Assembly (NCBI RefSeq): GCF_947495735.1
Contig: NZ_CANMAA010000004.1
Span: 281,368-345,367 of the forward strand
Direction of reading: 5' to 3'
DNA length: 64,000 nucleotides
Source: an uncultured Pseudokineococcus sp.
GTDB taxonomy: Bacteria; Actinomycetota; Actinomycetes; Actinomycetales; Quadrisphaeraceae
A program made the translations under genes and the position numbers. The notes beneath the pieces are model-generated. The model was not told the DNA's origin, did no database searches, and worked only from the letters and a program-made list of their open reading frames with translations. Shown here in pieces: positions 50,945 to 60,668 of this stretch. Position 1 is the first letter of the stretch, and every line of letters begins with the position of its first letter.

Positions 50945-52158
50945 GCGCCGCTGCCCGGGGTCGCGGCACCGGACTCGACCAGGGCGCGGGCGCCCGGCCA
51001 GTCCCGACCGCACGCGGCCGGCTTCTCGCGGCGCAGGTTCGGGCAGCACCCGACGGGGCAGACGTCGTGCGAGGGGCCGACCGACCCGGCCGAGGGGCGC
51101 GGGGGCGCCTCCTGCCCCCCCGCCGCGGCGCGCTCCACGGCGGCGCGCTCCACGACGAGGTCGACCAGGGCGGCGACGAAGGCCGGGTCGGTGCCCGCGG
51201 TCCCCGCGCGCTCCATGGGCAGCCCCAGGCGCTCGGCCGTCTCGCGCGCCTCGGTGTCGAGGTCGTAGACGACCTCCATGTGGTCGCTGACGAAGCCGAT
51301 GGGGGCCACGACGACGCCGGGGACGCCCCGGGCCGCGAGCTCCTCGAGGTGGTCGTTGACGTCCGGCTCGGTCCAGGGCTGGCTCGGCGGCCCGCTGCGC
51401 GAGCAGTAGACGAGCGCCGACGGGAGCGCCGCCCCGCCCGCGCGACGCCGCACGGCGTCGGCGACGACCTGCGCGACGTCCTCGTGCTGGCGCACGTAGG
51501 CACCGCCCTCGGGGCCGGCGGAGTCGGCCATCGCGGTGGGGATGGAGTGCGTGACGAAGACCAGCTCGGCGCCCGGGCGCGCGGCCTCGGGCAGGCGCTC
51601 CCAGGCCGCGGCCACCGCGTCGACGTTCGCCGCGACGAACCCCGGCGCGTCGAAGTAGTGGCGGATCTTGTCCACCTGCAGGTCGCGGCCCTCCTCGGCG
51701 AGCTGCACCAGCGCGCCCGCGACGTCCTCGCGGTACTGGCGGCAGCCGGAGTAGGAGGCGTAGGCGCTCGTCGCGACGACCAGCACGCGGCGGGCGCCGT
51801 CCTCGTGCAGCTCGCGGAGGGCGTCGGTGACGAAGGGGGCCCAGTTCCGGTTGCCCCAGGCGACCGGGACGTCGAGGCCCCGTGCGGCGAGGTCGGCGCG
51901 CAGGGCGGCCAGCAGCGCCCGGTTCTGGTCGTTGATGGGGCTCTTGCCGCCGAAGTGGTGGTAGTGCTCGGCGACGGCCTCGAGGCGCTCGTCGGGGATC
52001 CCCCGCCCGGCCGTCACGGTGCGCAGGAAGGGCATGACGTCCTCGTGCCCCTCCGGTCCCCCGAAGGAGAGCAGGAGCAGGGCGTCGTAGGGCGCCAGGG
52101 GCGAGGAGGAGCCGGGAGCGGGTGCACCGGGGGCGGCGGGGGTCTCGGGAGAGGGCAC
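50941..52158 (-). CDS. hemH: Coproporphyrin ferrochelatase HemH/CpfC, [2Fe-2S] type
   Basis: Inserts Fe2+ into coproporphyrin III, the step before HemQ; 405 residues. Core motifs are [43 protein letters not shown] and [10 protein letters not shown]. Cys139 (SYSGCRQY) and the C-terminal C367, C371/C372 and C383 ([14 protein letters not shown]) are candidate ligands for the [2Fe-2S] cluster of actinobacterial ferrochelatases. GTG is preceded by CACCAT at 6 nt. Separated from hemE-G-Q by ~25 kb. Confidence 0.95.
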   Translation of the reverse strand: MPSPETPAAPGAPAPGSSSPLAPYDALLLLSFGGPEGHEDVMPFLRTVTAGRGIPDERLEAVAEHYHHFGGKSPINDQNRALLAALRADLAARGLDVPVAWGNRNWAPFVTDALRELHEDGARRVLVVATSAYASYSGCRQYREDVAGALVQLAEEGRDLQVDKIRHYFDAPGFVAANVDAVAAAWERLPEAARPGAELVFVTHSIPTAMADSAGPEGGAYVRQHEDVAQVVADAVRRRAGGAALPSALVYCSRSGPPSQPWTEPDVNDHLEELAARGVPGVVVAPIGFVSDHMEVVYDLDTEARETAERLGLPMERAGTAGTDPAFVAALVDLVVERAAVERAAAGGQEAPPRPSAGSVGPSHDVCPVGCCPNLRREKPAACGRDWPGARALVESGAATPGSGA

Positions 52159-52390
52159 GCGCCCATGGTGCCAACAGCCCGCCCTCGTCCGCGCGCGGTC
52201 GGCGCCCGGTGGCCCGCGCGCGACGGCGTGCTCCTGCTCCTCGCGCGGGCGCGCGCTGCGCGGCCGCGGCCCGTGCGCAGGACCCGCCGCCGGGCCTCGC
52301 CCACGCGCGGGCGCGGAGGTGGCAGGCTGCGCCGCAGCGACGACCGGCGACGAGCGCCGGCGCGCCGAGCGGGCGGAGGGGCGGACGACG

Positions 52391-53932
52391 ATGCAGGACC
52401 TGACGCTCGTCGGGGCGGACGACGACGGGGAGCACCTCGTCCTCGCGACCCCCGACGGCACCCGGTTCCGCCTCCGCGCGGACGACGCCCTGCGGCTCGC
52501 CGCCCGCCGGGGCCGCCCGGCGCCGACGGCTCCGGGGGGCCCGCCCGCGCCGCTGACGCCCCGGGAGATCCAGTCCCGGCTGCGCGCCGGCGAGGACGCC
52601 GCGGAGATCGCCGCCGCCACCGGCACCGGTGAGGAGCGGGTGCGCCGCTACGAGGGTCCTGTGCTCGCCGAGCGCGAGCACGTCGCGGCGCAGGCCCGCG
52701 TGCTCCCCGTGCGCTGGCGCGACGGGTCTGGACGCAGCCCGGCGCTGGAGGACCTCGTGGCCGAGCGCCTCGGCAGCCGGGGCGCCGAGGGCCCGCCGGC
52801 CTGGGACGCCTGGCGCCGCGAGGACGGCGCGTGGCTGGTGCAGGCGGTCTTCCGGGCCGGCGCGCGCGAGCGCCGCGCCACGTGGTCCCTGGACCTGCGC
52901 AGCGCCCACCTCGAGGCGCTGGACGACGAGGCGCGCTGGCTCTCCTCCGTGGACGTCGCCGAGGGGGCCGTCCCGCCGCCTGGGCCGGCGGTCCCGCGCC
53001 TGGCGGCCGTCCGCGAGGAGGTCTACGACGTCGACGAGGCCGGCACCGCGCTGCCGGCCGGCGGCGGCCGGCGCCGCGACGCCGAGGACAGGTCCCCCGT
53101 CGACCTGGCGCGCCGCCGCGGCGAGCGCGCGGACCGGGACGAGCCCCGCGGCGAGACGCGTCGCCGGGCCCGCGAGGAGCCCGGGGCGGCACCCGAGCAG
53201 GAGCCGGCGGAGCGGGACGAGGACGTGGCGGCGCGCGAGGAGGCCGACCGCCGCGAGCGCGCCGGGCGCACCCTGGACCTGCTGGAGCACCTGCGCGGCC
53301 GTCGCGGGCGGCGCCAGCCGCTGGCCGACCCCGACGACGAGGAGCTCGAGGCGCTGACGTGGGCCGAGCTCGAGGCCCTCACGAGCGAGGCGGGCCCGGC
53401 GGTCGGTGGCGCGGCCGGCGCGGAGGACGGGTCGGTGCTCGGCGAGGACCCGTGGGACGCCGCCGGCGAGCCGCCCGCCGCGCACCCGCCGGCGTCGCGT
53501 CCCGAGGAGGCGCTCGACGACGGCGTCCTCGCCCTGGAGCCGCTGGACGGCGTCGCGGCACCGGACGGCGGGGCTCCGGCCGAGGACGCCGACGCGGCCC
53601 CCGACGAGGAGACGGCTGGTGCGGACCGCGACGGCTCCGAGGGGGAGCCCTCGGCGCGCTCGCGCCGCCGCCGGCGCCGCGGCCAGAGCGCGAGGGCGAG
53701 CGAGGAGGAGGGCGTCCCGGGCCAGGAGGAGCTGATGCCCGAGCCGCCCCGACCGACCAGCCCCCGACCGACCGGCGCGGACCGCGCGCGGGACGAGGAC
53801 GGCGCCGCCGCGGCCGAGGGGTCCGCGTCGCAGGACGACGGCGAACCCGCTCCCCCGCGCCCGGCGCGCCGCGGGGCGCGGCCCAGCGTGCCGAGCTGGG
53901 ACGACATCGTCTTCGGCCAGAAGCGCGACTGA
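52391..53932 (+). CDS. sepH: Septation protein SepH
   Basis: Actinobacterial cell-division protein that binds and stimulates FtsZ assembly; 513 residues. The N-terminal DUF3071 domain ([70 protein letters not shown] with the HTH-like motif) is intact, as is the terminal [13 protein letters not shown] motif. The ~250-residue middle is an acidic/Arg low-complexity linker. ATG at 52391 follows GGAGGGG by ~12 nt. Confidence 0.93.
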   Translation: MQDLTLVGADDDGEHLVLATPDGTRFRLRADDALRLAARRGRPAPTAPGGPPAPLTPREIQSRLRAGEDAAEIAAATGTGEERVRRYEGPVLAEREHVAAQARVLPVRWRDGSGRSPALEDLVAERLGSRGAEGPPAWDAWRREDGAWLVQAVFRAGARERRATWSLDLRSAHLEALDDEARWLSSVDVAEGAVPPPGPAVPRLAAVREEVYDVDEAGTALPAGGGRRRDAEDRSPVDLARRRGERADRDEPRGETRRRAREEPGAAPEQEPAERDEDVAAREEADRRERAGRTLDLLEHLRGRRGRRQPLADPDDEELEALTWAELEALTSEAGPAVGGAAGAEDGSVLGEDPWDAAGEPPAAHPPASRPEEALDDGVLALEPLDGVAAPDGGAPAEDADAAPDEETAGADRDGSEGEPSARSRRRRRRGQSARASEEEGVPGQEELMPEPPRPTSPRPTGADRARDEDGAAAAEGSASQDDGEPAPPRPARRGARPSVPSWDDIVFGQKRD

Positions 53933-53986
53933 CCGCTGCTCCCCGGCCGTCCGCTGCTCCCCGGCCGTCCGCTGCTCCCCGGCCCG
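53933..53986. repeat. 18-bp tandem repeat after sepH
   Basis: Three copies of CCGCTGCTCCCCGGCCGT begin directly after the sepH stop codon, the third with one or two changes. Noncoding. Confidence 0.85.
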
Positions 53987-53988
53987 CC

Positions 53989-54018
53989 CGCTCCCCGGGG
54001 GGGCGCCGCCGGGGAGCG
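53989..54018. terminator. Hairpin between sepH and tdk
   Basis: A 10-bp stem CGCTCCCCGG/CCGGGGAGCG with a 10-nt G/C loop, between convergent genes. Confidence 0.65.
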
Positions 54019-54040
54019 CAGGTCGCGCGTCGGGCGCGGC

Positions 54041-54694
54041 TCAGCCGAAGGGCAGGACGTCCGGGGACATCGCCGCGACGGAGGCGACGGCGGCGGTGTG
54101 CCCGCGCCGGTGGTGGCGCCGGCACAGCACCTCGTAGCCGATCTCCGGCTCGCCGCTGCCTCCGCCGTCGACGTCCCCGACGACGACCTGCTCACCCTCG
54201 ACGACCATCACCCCGTCCCGCGTGCGGGCGTTGTGGGTGGCCCGGGCCCCGCACCAGCACAGGGCCTCGACCTGGAGCACCTGCACGCGGTCGGCCAGCT
54301 CGAGCAGCCGCTGCGAGCCGGGGAACAGGCGCGTGCGGAAGTCGGTGGTGATGCCGAAGGCGAAGACGTCGACGTCGAGCTCGTCGACGACGCGCGCGAG
54401 CTGCTCGACCTGGGCGGCGGAGTAGAACTGCGCCTCGTCGCAGACGAGGTAGTCCACGCGGGCGCCGCGCGTGCGCTGGAGCCCCACCTCGGCCCACAGG
54501 TCGGTGCCGTCGTCGACCTCGAGGGCCGTCCGCCGCAGTCCGAGGCGGCTGGACACGACCGCCTGGCCGGACCGGTCGAAGCGGGTGAAGACCAGCCCGC
54601 CGCGACCCCGCGCGGCGTGGTTGTGGTCCATCTGCAGCGCCAGCGTCGACTTGCCGCAGTCCATGGTCCCGGAGAAGAAGACGAGCTCGGCCAC
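54041..54694 (-). CDS. tdk: Thymidine kinase
   Basis: Type II thymidine kinase, 217 residues, phosphorylating thymidine in the salvage pathway. P-loop GTMDCGKS (residues 9-16), the catalytic Glu in DEAQFY and the Zn/lasso region with LCWCGARATHNAR and VLCRRHH are visible. GTG at 54694 with CAGGAT 8 nt upstream (54703-54708). Convergent with sepH and 92 bp downstream of the phosphodiesterase gene. Confidence 0.95.
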   Translation of the reverse strand: MAELVFFSGTMDCGKSTLALQMDHNHAARGRGGLVFTRFDRSGQAVVSSRLGLRRTALEVDDGTDLWAEVGLQRTRGARVDYLVCDEAQFYSAAQVEQLARVVDELDVDVFAFGITTDFRTRLFPGSQRLLELADRVQVLQVEALCWCGARATHNARTRDGVMVVEGEQVVVGDVDGGGSGEPEIGYEVLCRRHHRRGHTAAVASVAAMSPDVLPFG

Positions 54695-54786
54695 GGGCGA
54701 CCATCCTGCCCGAGCGCGGGTCCGCCTCCGGACACCCCTCGGCCTCTGCCGCCGGAGACGTCCGGGGCTGCGCCCGCGCCGGCGCG

Positions 54787-55938
54787 TCAGCCGGTGCGGG
54801 CCCCGGCGACCACGAGCAGCGGCACGTGCGTCTCGTCGTCCGTGCGGCCGCCGTGCATGCCCACGAGCCCCTTGAGCTGGGGGCGCTGGGTGCGGGAGTC
54901 GTGCACGGAGGTCCCGGGCGCGCAGGACACGACGACGTCGCCGATGCGGGGCAGGACGCGGTCCGCCACGGGGCCGAACCAGCCCGCCGCGACGGCGTCC
55001 TCGCGCAGGAGGACCTGGGCGCCCGGGCCGAGCCGGGCGCGCCAGCGGGCCAGGACGGCCGGGGCCTCGCCGGGCGCGCAGTAGAGCATCGGCGCCCGGG
55101 GCTCCCCGCCCGACAGCGGCACGCCCAGGGCGAGGTCGCCGTCCTCGGCGAGGTCCAGCCGCGCCGGCCCGGGCGGGACGTCGACCATGCCGTGGTCGGC
55201 GGTGACGAGCAGGAGGGCGTCGGCGGGCATGCGCCGCGCGAGCTGGCGCACGGCCAGGTCCACGTCGGCGAGCTCGGTGTCCCAGGCGTCGGTCTGCCAG
55301 CCGCGCTCGTGCCCGGTCTTGTCCAGGTCGCCCCAGTAGACGTAGACGAGCGCGCGCGGGGAGGCGCGGACGGCCGAGGCGGCGGCGTCCACGCGCTCCT
55401 GGAGGGACCGCGCGGCCACGTACCGGGGCCCGCGCAGGGCCGCCTCGGTGAGGCCGGAGCCGGCGAAGTGCGGCGGACCCACGTGGGTGCACGGCACCCC
55501 CGCAGCGACGAGGTGCTCGAAGACCGTGGGCGCGGGCTGCCACTGCCGGGGGTCGACGGCCGGGTCCCAGGCGAGCTCGTTGAGCAGCGCGCCGCGGGAG
55601 GGGTCGAGCACCTCGTAGCCGACGAGGCCGTGCGCGCCGGGGAGCAGGCCGGTGCCGAAGGAGCCCATGGACGTCGCCGTCGTCGAGGGGTGCCCGGCGC
55701 GCAGCACGAACCCGCCCTCGCGCAGCTCGCCGAGGGACCCGGCCGTGCGCCCCGCGGCGGCGAGCAGGCGGTCGCCGAGCCCGTCGACGAGCAGGACGCA
55801 CACGCGGGCGGCGGGCGGGAGCGCGATGCCCACGGGCCGCTGCGGCGCGCCGAGCGCGGCCGCGGCGGCGGGCAGGACGTCGGCCAGGGCTCCCGCGGGA
55901 GGCGCCGCCGCGCCGCCGCCGCCTCCCGGAGGGGTCAC
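54787..55938 (-). CDS. Alkaline phosphatase superfamily / nucleotide pyrophosphatase-like protein
   Basis: Type I phosphodiesterase/nucleotide pyrophosphatase-like, 383 residues. Metal site and nucleophile region: VCVLLVDGLGDRL, HPSTTATSMGSFGTGLLPGAHG (Thr/Ser nucleophile), YWGDLDKTGHERG and LLVTADHGMVD. No signal peptide is evident, so it is probably cytoplasmic. GTG overlaps the DUF5998 stop as GTGA. The pair is a conserved actinobacterial neighbourhood; substrate unknown. Confidence 0.9.
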   Translation of the reverse strand: MTPPGGGGGAAAPPAGALADVLPAAAAALGAPQRPVGIALPPAARVCVLLVDGLGDRLLAAAGRTAGSLGELREGGFVLRAGHPSTTATSMGSFGTGLLPGAHGLVGYEVLDPSRGALLNELAWDPAVDPRQWQPAPTVFEHLVAAGVPCTHVGPPHFAGSGLTEAALRGPRYVAARSLQERVDAAASAVRASPRALVYVYWGDLDKTGHERGWQTDAWDTELADVDLAVRQLARRMPADALLLVTADHGMVDVPPGPARLDLAEDGDLALGVPLSGGEPRAPMLYCAPGEAPAVLARWRARLGPGAQVLLREDAVAAGWFGPVADRVLPRIGDVVVSCAPGTSVHDSRTQRPQLKGLVGMHGGRTDDETHVPLLVVAGARTG

Positions 55939-56624
55939 GACGACGCGCGGCCCGCCGTGGCCGCCGAGAGCGCCCCGGCGAAGCGCAGGGCGCGCGCCAC
56001 GGCGTCCGCCCCGTCGGCGGCCGCGCTGACGCGCAGGACGACGTCGTCGCTGGACAGGGAGCCGCTGTAGCCGTGGTCGGCGTCGCACTGCGGGTCGGCG
56101 CAGGAGGCCGGCTCCAGGTCGAGCCGCTGCACCGAGCCCCAGCCGATCGTGACGGTCAGCTCCGCCGCCGGGTCCCCGCCGCGGTAGAGGTCGGGGCGCG
56201 AGACGACGTGCGAGAGCACCACCGAGCGCACCTGCGAGAGCGGCACCGCCTCCGTGGACGCCGCCGCGGCGTGCGAGCGCGGCCCGCCGGTGCCCCCCTC
56301 GACGAGGTCGGTGCCGTCGTCCGCGTGCGCGACGACGAGGCGGGTGGGCGTCAGCACGACGACGGTGACGTGGCGGCGCACCTCCTCGCCGTCGAAGGTC
56401 GTCTCCTGGTGGACCAGGTGCGCCCGCGCCTCCTCCCCGCCCAGCGCGACGGCGACGACGTCGGAGACCAGGGCCGGGTAGTAGCCCGCGTGCTCGACGG
56501 CGCGCCGGAGCTCGGGCGCCAGCGAGTCGCCGGGGGTCTCGCGCGCGCCCCTGCCCCCGGAGGGGCCGGAGCGGCCAGCGGGTCCGGACGAGCGGGGATG
56601 GCGTGACGTCGGCACGGCCCGCAT
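55935..56624 (-). CDS. DUF5998 family protein
   Basis: Actinobacterial protein of 229 residues, function unknown. After a Ser/Gly-rich start: LRRAVEHAGYYPALVSDVVAVALGGEEARAHLVHQETTF, HVTVVVLTPTRLVVAHADDG, SVQRLDLEPASCADPQCDADHGYSG and a C-terminal GADAVARALRFAGALS. The Cys pair in CADPQC is a family feature. It is translationally coupled to the phosphodiesterase. ATG at 56624. Confidence 0.9.
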   Translation of the reverse strand: MRAVPTSRHPRSSGPAGRSGPSGGRGARETPGDSLAPELRRAVEHAGYYPALVSDVVAVALGGEEARAHLVHQETTFDGEEVRRHVTVVVLTPTRLVVAHADDGTDLVEGGTGGPRSHAAAASTEAVPLSQVRSVVLSHVVSRPDLYRGGDPAAELTVTIGWGSVQRLDLEPASCADPQCDADHGYSGSLSSDDVVLRVSAAADGADAVARALRFAGALSAATAGRASS

Positions 56625-56753
56625 CGTGCCACCTGGCGCCGACAGGGCTCGTCCTTCGCCGCACCCGCCACCTCCCGGAGGCCGCGCGCCCGCCCGCCCC
56701 CGGGCCGCCACGGTCCGTCCTGCGCGGATCTCCCGGGCGGGGGGGCCGGCGGC

Positions 56754-56759
56754 TAGCGT
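56754..56759 (+). promoter_or_regulatory. -10 hexamer TAGCGT for the FkbM gene (leaderless)
   Basis: TAGCGT ends 7 nt before the GTG at 56767. Confidence 0.55.
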
Positions 56760-56766
56760 CGTCGGC

Positions 56767-57783
56767 GTGGAGCACGAGAGCGCCCAGGAGCCGGCCGCGG
56801 CGCCGGGGCAGCAGCCGGCGGACGAGCGCGCGGCGCGGCGGCGGGACCGGCGCAGGTCCTGGTACGGGGCCAAGCGCCACGTCAAGCGCGCGGCCTCCGT
56901 CCCGGTCGCCTCCCCGATGCTGCACGCCGTCGTGCGGGCGCGCCGCGGGACCGCCGCGGCGAGCCGGCTCCCCGCCCCGATGACCGTCCGCCGGGTGACC
57001 GGCCGGGTGGCCGGCCACGAGTTCACGATGCTCTCCCCCGCCCGGTGCGTCGTCGCCAAGGAGCTCTACTGGGGCGGCGGGCGCCGGCCCGGCGGCGCCG
57101 ACCAGCTCGCCCTCGAGGTCTTCGCGCGGCTCGTGCCCGGGGCCCGGACCGTGCTCGACGTGGGCGCCTACACCGGGGTCTTCTCGCTCGTCTCGGCGCT
57201 GGCGGAGCCGGCCGCCCGCGTGCACGCCTTCGAGCTGGTGCCCGCCAACGCGGTCGCGCTGGTCGACAACCTCCTCGCCAACGACCTGCTGCCGCACGTC
57301 GAGGTCCACCTCGCCGGGGTCGGGCGCGACGGCGGGGTGCTGCGGGTGCCCTCGGGCCGCGGCGGGTCCGCGCTGCCCGACTTCCTGTCCTCGGCCGGCG
57401 AGGTGGAGGACGGCGTGCTCGTGCCCACCACCTCCCTGGACGCCCTCCTCGACCGCACGCCCGGGGGCACCGGCGCCACCGTCGTCAAGATCGACGTCGA
57501 GGGCGCCGAGGGGGAGGTCCTCGCCTCCGGGCGCCGCCTGCTCGAGCACTCCCGCCCGGACGTCCTGTGCGAGCTGCTGCCGGCCGCCGACGCGGGCGCC
57601 GTCGAGCGCGCGCTGGAGGGCCTGGGCTACCGGGCGCTGCTCGTGACCGACGACGCCCTCGTCGAGCACGAGCGCCCGCACGCCGACCCCGTGCACCGCG
57701 ACTGGCTGCTCACGACCCGCACGCCGCAGGAGCTGGCGGACCTGGGCCTCCCCGTGCGGCCGCGGGGCGCTGCGGGGGCCTGA
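56767..57783 (+). CDS. FkbM family methyltransferase
   Basis: SAM-dependent methyltransferase of 338 residues, FkbM type. A basic N-terminus (RRDRRRSWYGAKRHVKRAAS) precedes the Rossmann core: GARTVLDVGAYTGVFSLVSALAEPAARVHAFELVPANA (motif I and acidic loop), and KIDVEGAEGEVLASG. C-terminal LCELLP. FkbM proteins O-methylate sugars or antibiotics; substrate unknown. Single-gene unit with a leaderless promoter; not part of the conserved block around it. Confidence 0.9.
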   Translation: MEHESAQEPAAAPGQQPADERAARRRDRRRSWYGAKRHVKRAASVPVASPMLHAVVRARRGTAAASRLPAPMTVRRVTGRVAGHEFTMLSPARCVVAKELYWGGGRRPGGADQLALEVFARLVPGARTVLDVGAYTGVFSLVSALAEPAARVHAFELVPANAVALVDNLLANDLLPHVEVHLAGVGRDGGVLRVPSGRGGSALPDFLSSAGEVEDGVLVPTTSLDALLDRTPGGTGATVVKIDVEGAEGEVLASGRRLLEHSRPDVLCELLPAADAGAVERALEGLGYRALLVTDDALVEHERPHADPVHRDWLLTTRTPQELADLGLPVRPRGAAGA

Positions 57784-57786
57784 CCC

Positions 57787-57802
57787 GGGGGCGTCGGCCC
57801 CC
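57787..57802. terminator. Short hairpin between FkbM and Pat-like genes
   Basis: GGGGGC/GCCCCC with a GTCG loop, in the 31-bp gap between convergent genes. Confidence 0.45.
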
Positions 57803-57814
57803 TCGCCGGCCGGC

Positions 57815-60502
57815 TCAGCGCAGGACGCGCCGGGAGCCCGTGTCGGCGCGCCGGCGCGAGACCCGCTCGAGGCGCACGCGCGCGAGCAGCACCGTCAGGC
57901 CCTGCTGGGAGACCACGACCGGGCTCAGCGACATCTCCGCCACCTCGGGGAGGTCGTCGGCGAGCACGCTGGCACGGGCGATCAGGTCCTCGAGGGCGGC
58001 GACGTCGAGGCGAGGGCTGCCGCGGTAGCCGAAGAGGCGCGGCGCGGCGCGCACCCCCCGCACGAGGTCGGCGACGTCCCCCGTCGTCAGGGGCGGGATG
58101 CGGTGGGCGAGGTCGCCGAGGAGCTCGGTGGCGTCCCCCGCCAGCCCGAAGGAGACCAGGGGGCCGAAGAGCTCGTCCTCCATGGTGCTGACCGTCACAG
58201 CCGCCCCGGGCGGCGCCATGCGCTGCACCAGCACGGGCGCCCCGGCGACCCCGGGCTGGGAGGTCAGGGCCCGCCAGTCCCCGCGCAGCTCCTCCGGCGA
58301 GCCGATGTCGGTGCGCATGCCCCCGAGGTCGCGCCGGCGGCGCAGGGCGCGGTCGGCGAAGCGCAGGGCCAGCGGGTAGCCGATCTCCTCCGCGGCCGCC
58401 AGCGCGTCCTCGACGCCGCCCACGACGTGCGAGGGCTCCAGGTGGATGCCGTAGCAGGCCAGCAGCCGGCCGGCGGCGGCAGGGCCGAGCTCGAGCGCGA
58501 CCCGGCCGTCCTCGTCGGGGGGCAGGCCCGCCAGGGCCGCGTCGACGACGGCGCGCGCCGCGTCGACGTCGACGCCCTCGGGGGCGACCCGGGGTCCGGG
58601 GTCGCGCTGGCGCCACTGCGCGTAGCGGACGGCGGACACCAGGGCCCGCACCGCGTCCTCCGGGCTCGGGTAGGCCGGCACGACGCGCGGCCGCCCGTCC
58701 GGCCCCGGGGCGGACAGGGACTCGTCGACGCCGTGCATGCCGAGGAAGCAGGCCACGGTGGTGCGCTCGGAGGCGGCCGCGGTGCGGGCCAGGGCGCGGG
58801 CGACGTCGGCGTCGACGACCCCGAGCGGGGGCGCGAAGCAGGCCACGACGGCGTCGACGTCCTCGCGCGCGAAGACCTCCTCGACCGCCCGGGCGCACTC
58901 GGCGGCGTCGGCCTCGGGGTGGACGGACAGCGGCGGCTCGGGGACCTGCAGCCCCCAGCTGAGCAGCGCCCCGGACGCCAGCGCACCCAGGGCGGCGGAG
59001 TTGCCGACGACGGCCACCCGCTCCCCCGCCGGCAGCGGCTGCGCGACGAGCAGCTGGGCGGTGTCGAAGAGCTGGTGGATCGTCTCGACCCGGATGACGC
59101 CCGCCTGCTTGAGCATGGCGTCCAGGGCCTCGCCCGGCGCCCGCGAGGCGCGCACGGCGTGCCCGGGCGGCGCCCCCCCGGTCGTGCCCGACTTGACGAC
59201 GACGACCGGCTTGGCGCGCGAGAGCCGCCGGGCGATGCGTGAGAACTTGCGCGGGTTGCCGACGCTCTCCAGGTAGAGGCCGACGACGCGCGTGCGCGGG
59301 TCCTCCTCCCAGAACTGCATGAGGTCGTTGCCGGAGACGTCCGCGCGGTTGCCCGCCGAGACGAAGCTGGAGACGCCCAGGCCGCGGCGGGACGCCGAGG
59401 AGAGCACCGCCACCCCCAGCGCGCCCGACTGGCTGAACAGGCCGAGGCCGCCCTCGGGGGGCAGGTCCGGGGCCAGGGAGGCGTTCAGGCGCAGCTGCGG
59501 GTCGGTGCTCAGCAGCCCGAAGGAGTTGGGGCCCACCACGCGCATCCCGTTGGCCCGCGCCAGCCGCACCAGGGCCCGCTGGCGCTCCAGGCCCTGCGGC
59601 CCCGTCTCGGCGAAGCCGCTGGAGACGACGACCACGCCGCGCGCGCTCACCAGGGCGGCGTCGCGGACCACCTGCAGGACCGACTCCGCCGGCACGGCGA
59701 CGACCACGAGGTCCACCGGCTCGGGCAGGTCGCGCAGGCTCTCGAAGGCGGTGACGCCCTCGACGGCGAGCGCCTCGGGGTGCACGGCGTGCAGGCGCCC
59801 GGTGTAGCCGCCGCGCAGCAGGTCGCGCAGCAGGACCCCGCCGACCGACCCCGGCCGGCGGCTCGCGCCGACCACCGCCACCGAGCGGGGCGTCAGCAGG
59901 GCCTCGAGGCTGCTGGCCTCGGCGCGGTGCTCGCGGGCGGCCGTCACGGCCAGGGACCGCTCGGTCGGGTCGATGTCGAAGCCCAGGCTGACGACGCCGT
60001 CGTCGTAGGCGTGCGTGACCTCGTAGCCGGCGTCCTGGAAGACGCCGGTCATCTTGCGGTTCTGCGGCAGCACCTCGGCCACGAACCGGTGGATGCCCCG
60101 CTCGCGCGCCGCCGCGGCCAGGTGCTCCAGGAGCACCGAGCCCAGGCCCCGGCCCTGGTGGGCGTCGGAGATGTTGAAGGCGACCTCCGCGGTGCTGCGC
60201 CCGCCGGAGCCCTCGTCCAGGCGGTCGTAGCGCCCGATCCCGACGATGTCGTCGCCGATGGTGGCCACGAGGGCCACCCGGTCGAGGTGGTCGACGCGGG
60301 TGAACCGGCGCAGGTCGCGCTCGGACAGCCGCGGCATCGCGGAGAAGAAGCGCAGGTAGACCGACTCGGCCGACTGGGCGACGTGGAAGCGCTGGAGCGC
60401 CTCGGCGTCCTCGGGCGTGATGGGTCGCAGGTGCGCCGTGCCGCCGTCGCGCAGCAGCACGTCCGCCTCCCAGTGGCGCGGGTAGCCGGGTGCCTCCTCC
60501 AC
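57815..60502 (-). CDS. Pat-like bifunctional GNAT acetyltransferase / NDP-forming acyl-CoA synthetase
   Basis: Protein acetyltransferase-like fusion of 895 residues. GNAT domain first (about 20-190; AEVAFNISDAHQGRGLGSVLLEHL), then CoA-binding (about 205-330; LLTPRSVAVVGASRRPGSVGG), succinyl-CoA-ligase-like (345-600; GLFSQSGALGVAVLSSASRRG, VGNSAALGALASG) and an ATP-grasp part (680-890; LLACYGIHLEPSHVVG, FADRALRRRRDLGGMRTD). This GNAT-first order is the 'type II' arrangement. The region that normally holds the synthetase's catalytic His (SHTGALAG) reads GHAVRASRAPG, so the synthetase half may be only a sensor. GTG start with TACTCT 7 nt upstream. It probably acetylates acetyl-CoA synthetases in response to metabolite levels. 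Confidence 0.92.
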   Translation of the reverse strand: MEEAPGYPRHWEADVLLRDGGTAHLRPITPEDAEALQRFHVAQSAESVYLRFFSAMPRLSERDLRRFTRVDHLDRVALVATIGDDIVGIGRYDRLDEGSGGRSTAEVAFNISDAHQGRGLGSVLLEHLAAAARERGIHRFVAEVLPQNRKMTGVFQDAGYEVTHAYDDGVVSLGFDIDPTERSLAVTAAREHRAEASSLEALLTPRSVAVVGASRRPGSVGGVLLRDLLRGGYTGRLHAVHPEALAVEGVTAFESLRDLPEPVDLVVVAVPAESVLQVVRDAALVSARGVVVVSSGFAETGPQGLERQRALVRLARANGMRVVGPNSFGLLSTDPQLRLNASLAPDLPPEGGLGLFSQSGALGVAVLSSASRRGLGVSSFVSAGNRADVSGNDLMQFWEEDPRTRVVGLYLESVGNPRKFSRIARRLSRAKPVVVVKSGTTGGAPPGHAVRASRAPGEALDAMLKQAGVIRVETIHQLFDTAQLLVAQPLPAGERVAVVGNSAALGALASGALLSWGLQVPEPPLSVHPEADAAECARAVEEVFAREDVDAVVACFAPPLGVVDADVARALARTAAASERTTVACFLGMHGVDESLSAPGPDGRPRVVPAYPSPEDAVRALVSAVRYAQWRQRDPGPRVAPEGVDVDAARAVVDAALAGLPPDEDGRVALELGPAAAGRLLACYGIHLEPSHVVGGVEDALAAAEEIGYPLALRFADRALRRRRDLGGMRTDIGSPEELRGDWRALTSQPGVAGAPVLVQRMAPPGAAVTVSTMEDELFGPLVSFGLAGDATELLGDLAHRIPPLTTGDVADLVRGVRAAPRLFGYRGSPRLDVAALEDLIARASVLADDLPEVAEMSLSPVVVSQQGLTVLLARVRLERVSRRRADTGSRRVLR

Positions 60503-60509
60503 GCCTCGG

Positions 60510-60515
60510 AGAGTA
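60510..60515 (-). promoter_or_regulatory. -10 hexamer TACTCT for the Pat-like gene (leaderless)
   Basis: TACTCT on the minus strand ends 7 nt before the GTG at 60502. Confidence 0.5.
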
Positions 60516-60668
60516 GCGGCGGCGGCTGACGGCGACCGGGACCCGCGCCCCGCCCCCCGACGCGCCGCCCCCCGACGCGCCGCCCCCGACGGCCCCGCCC
60601 TCCCCCGGCCTCCGTAGCCTTCCCCCGCCGTCCCCCCGGCGCGCCGACGACGAGAGGCCACCAGGTCC

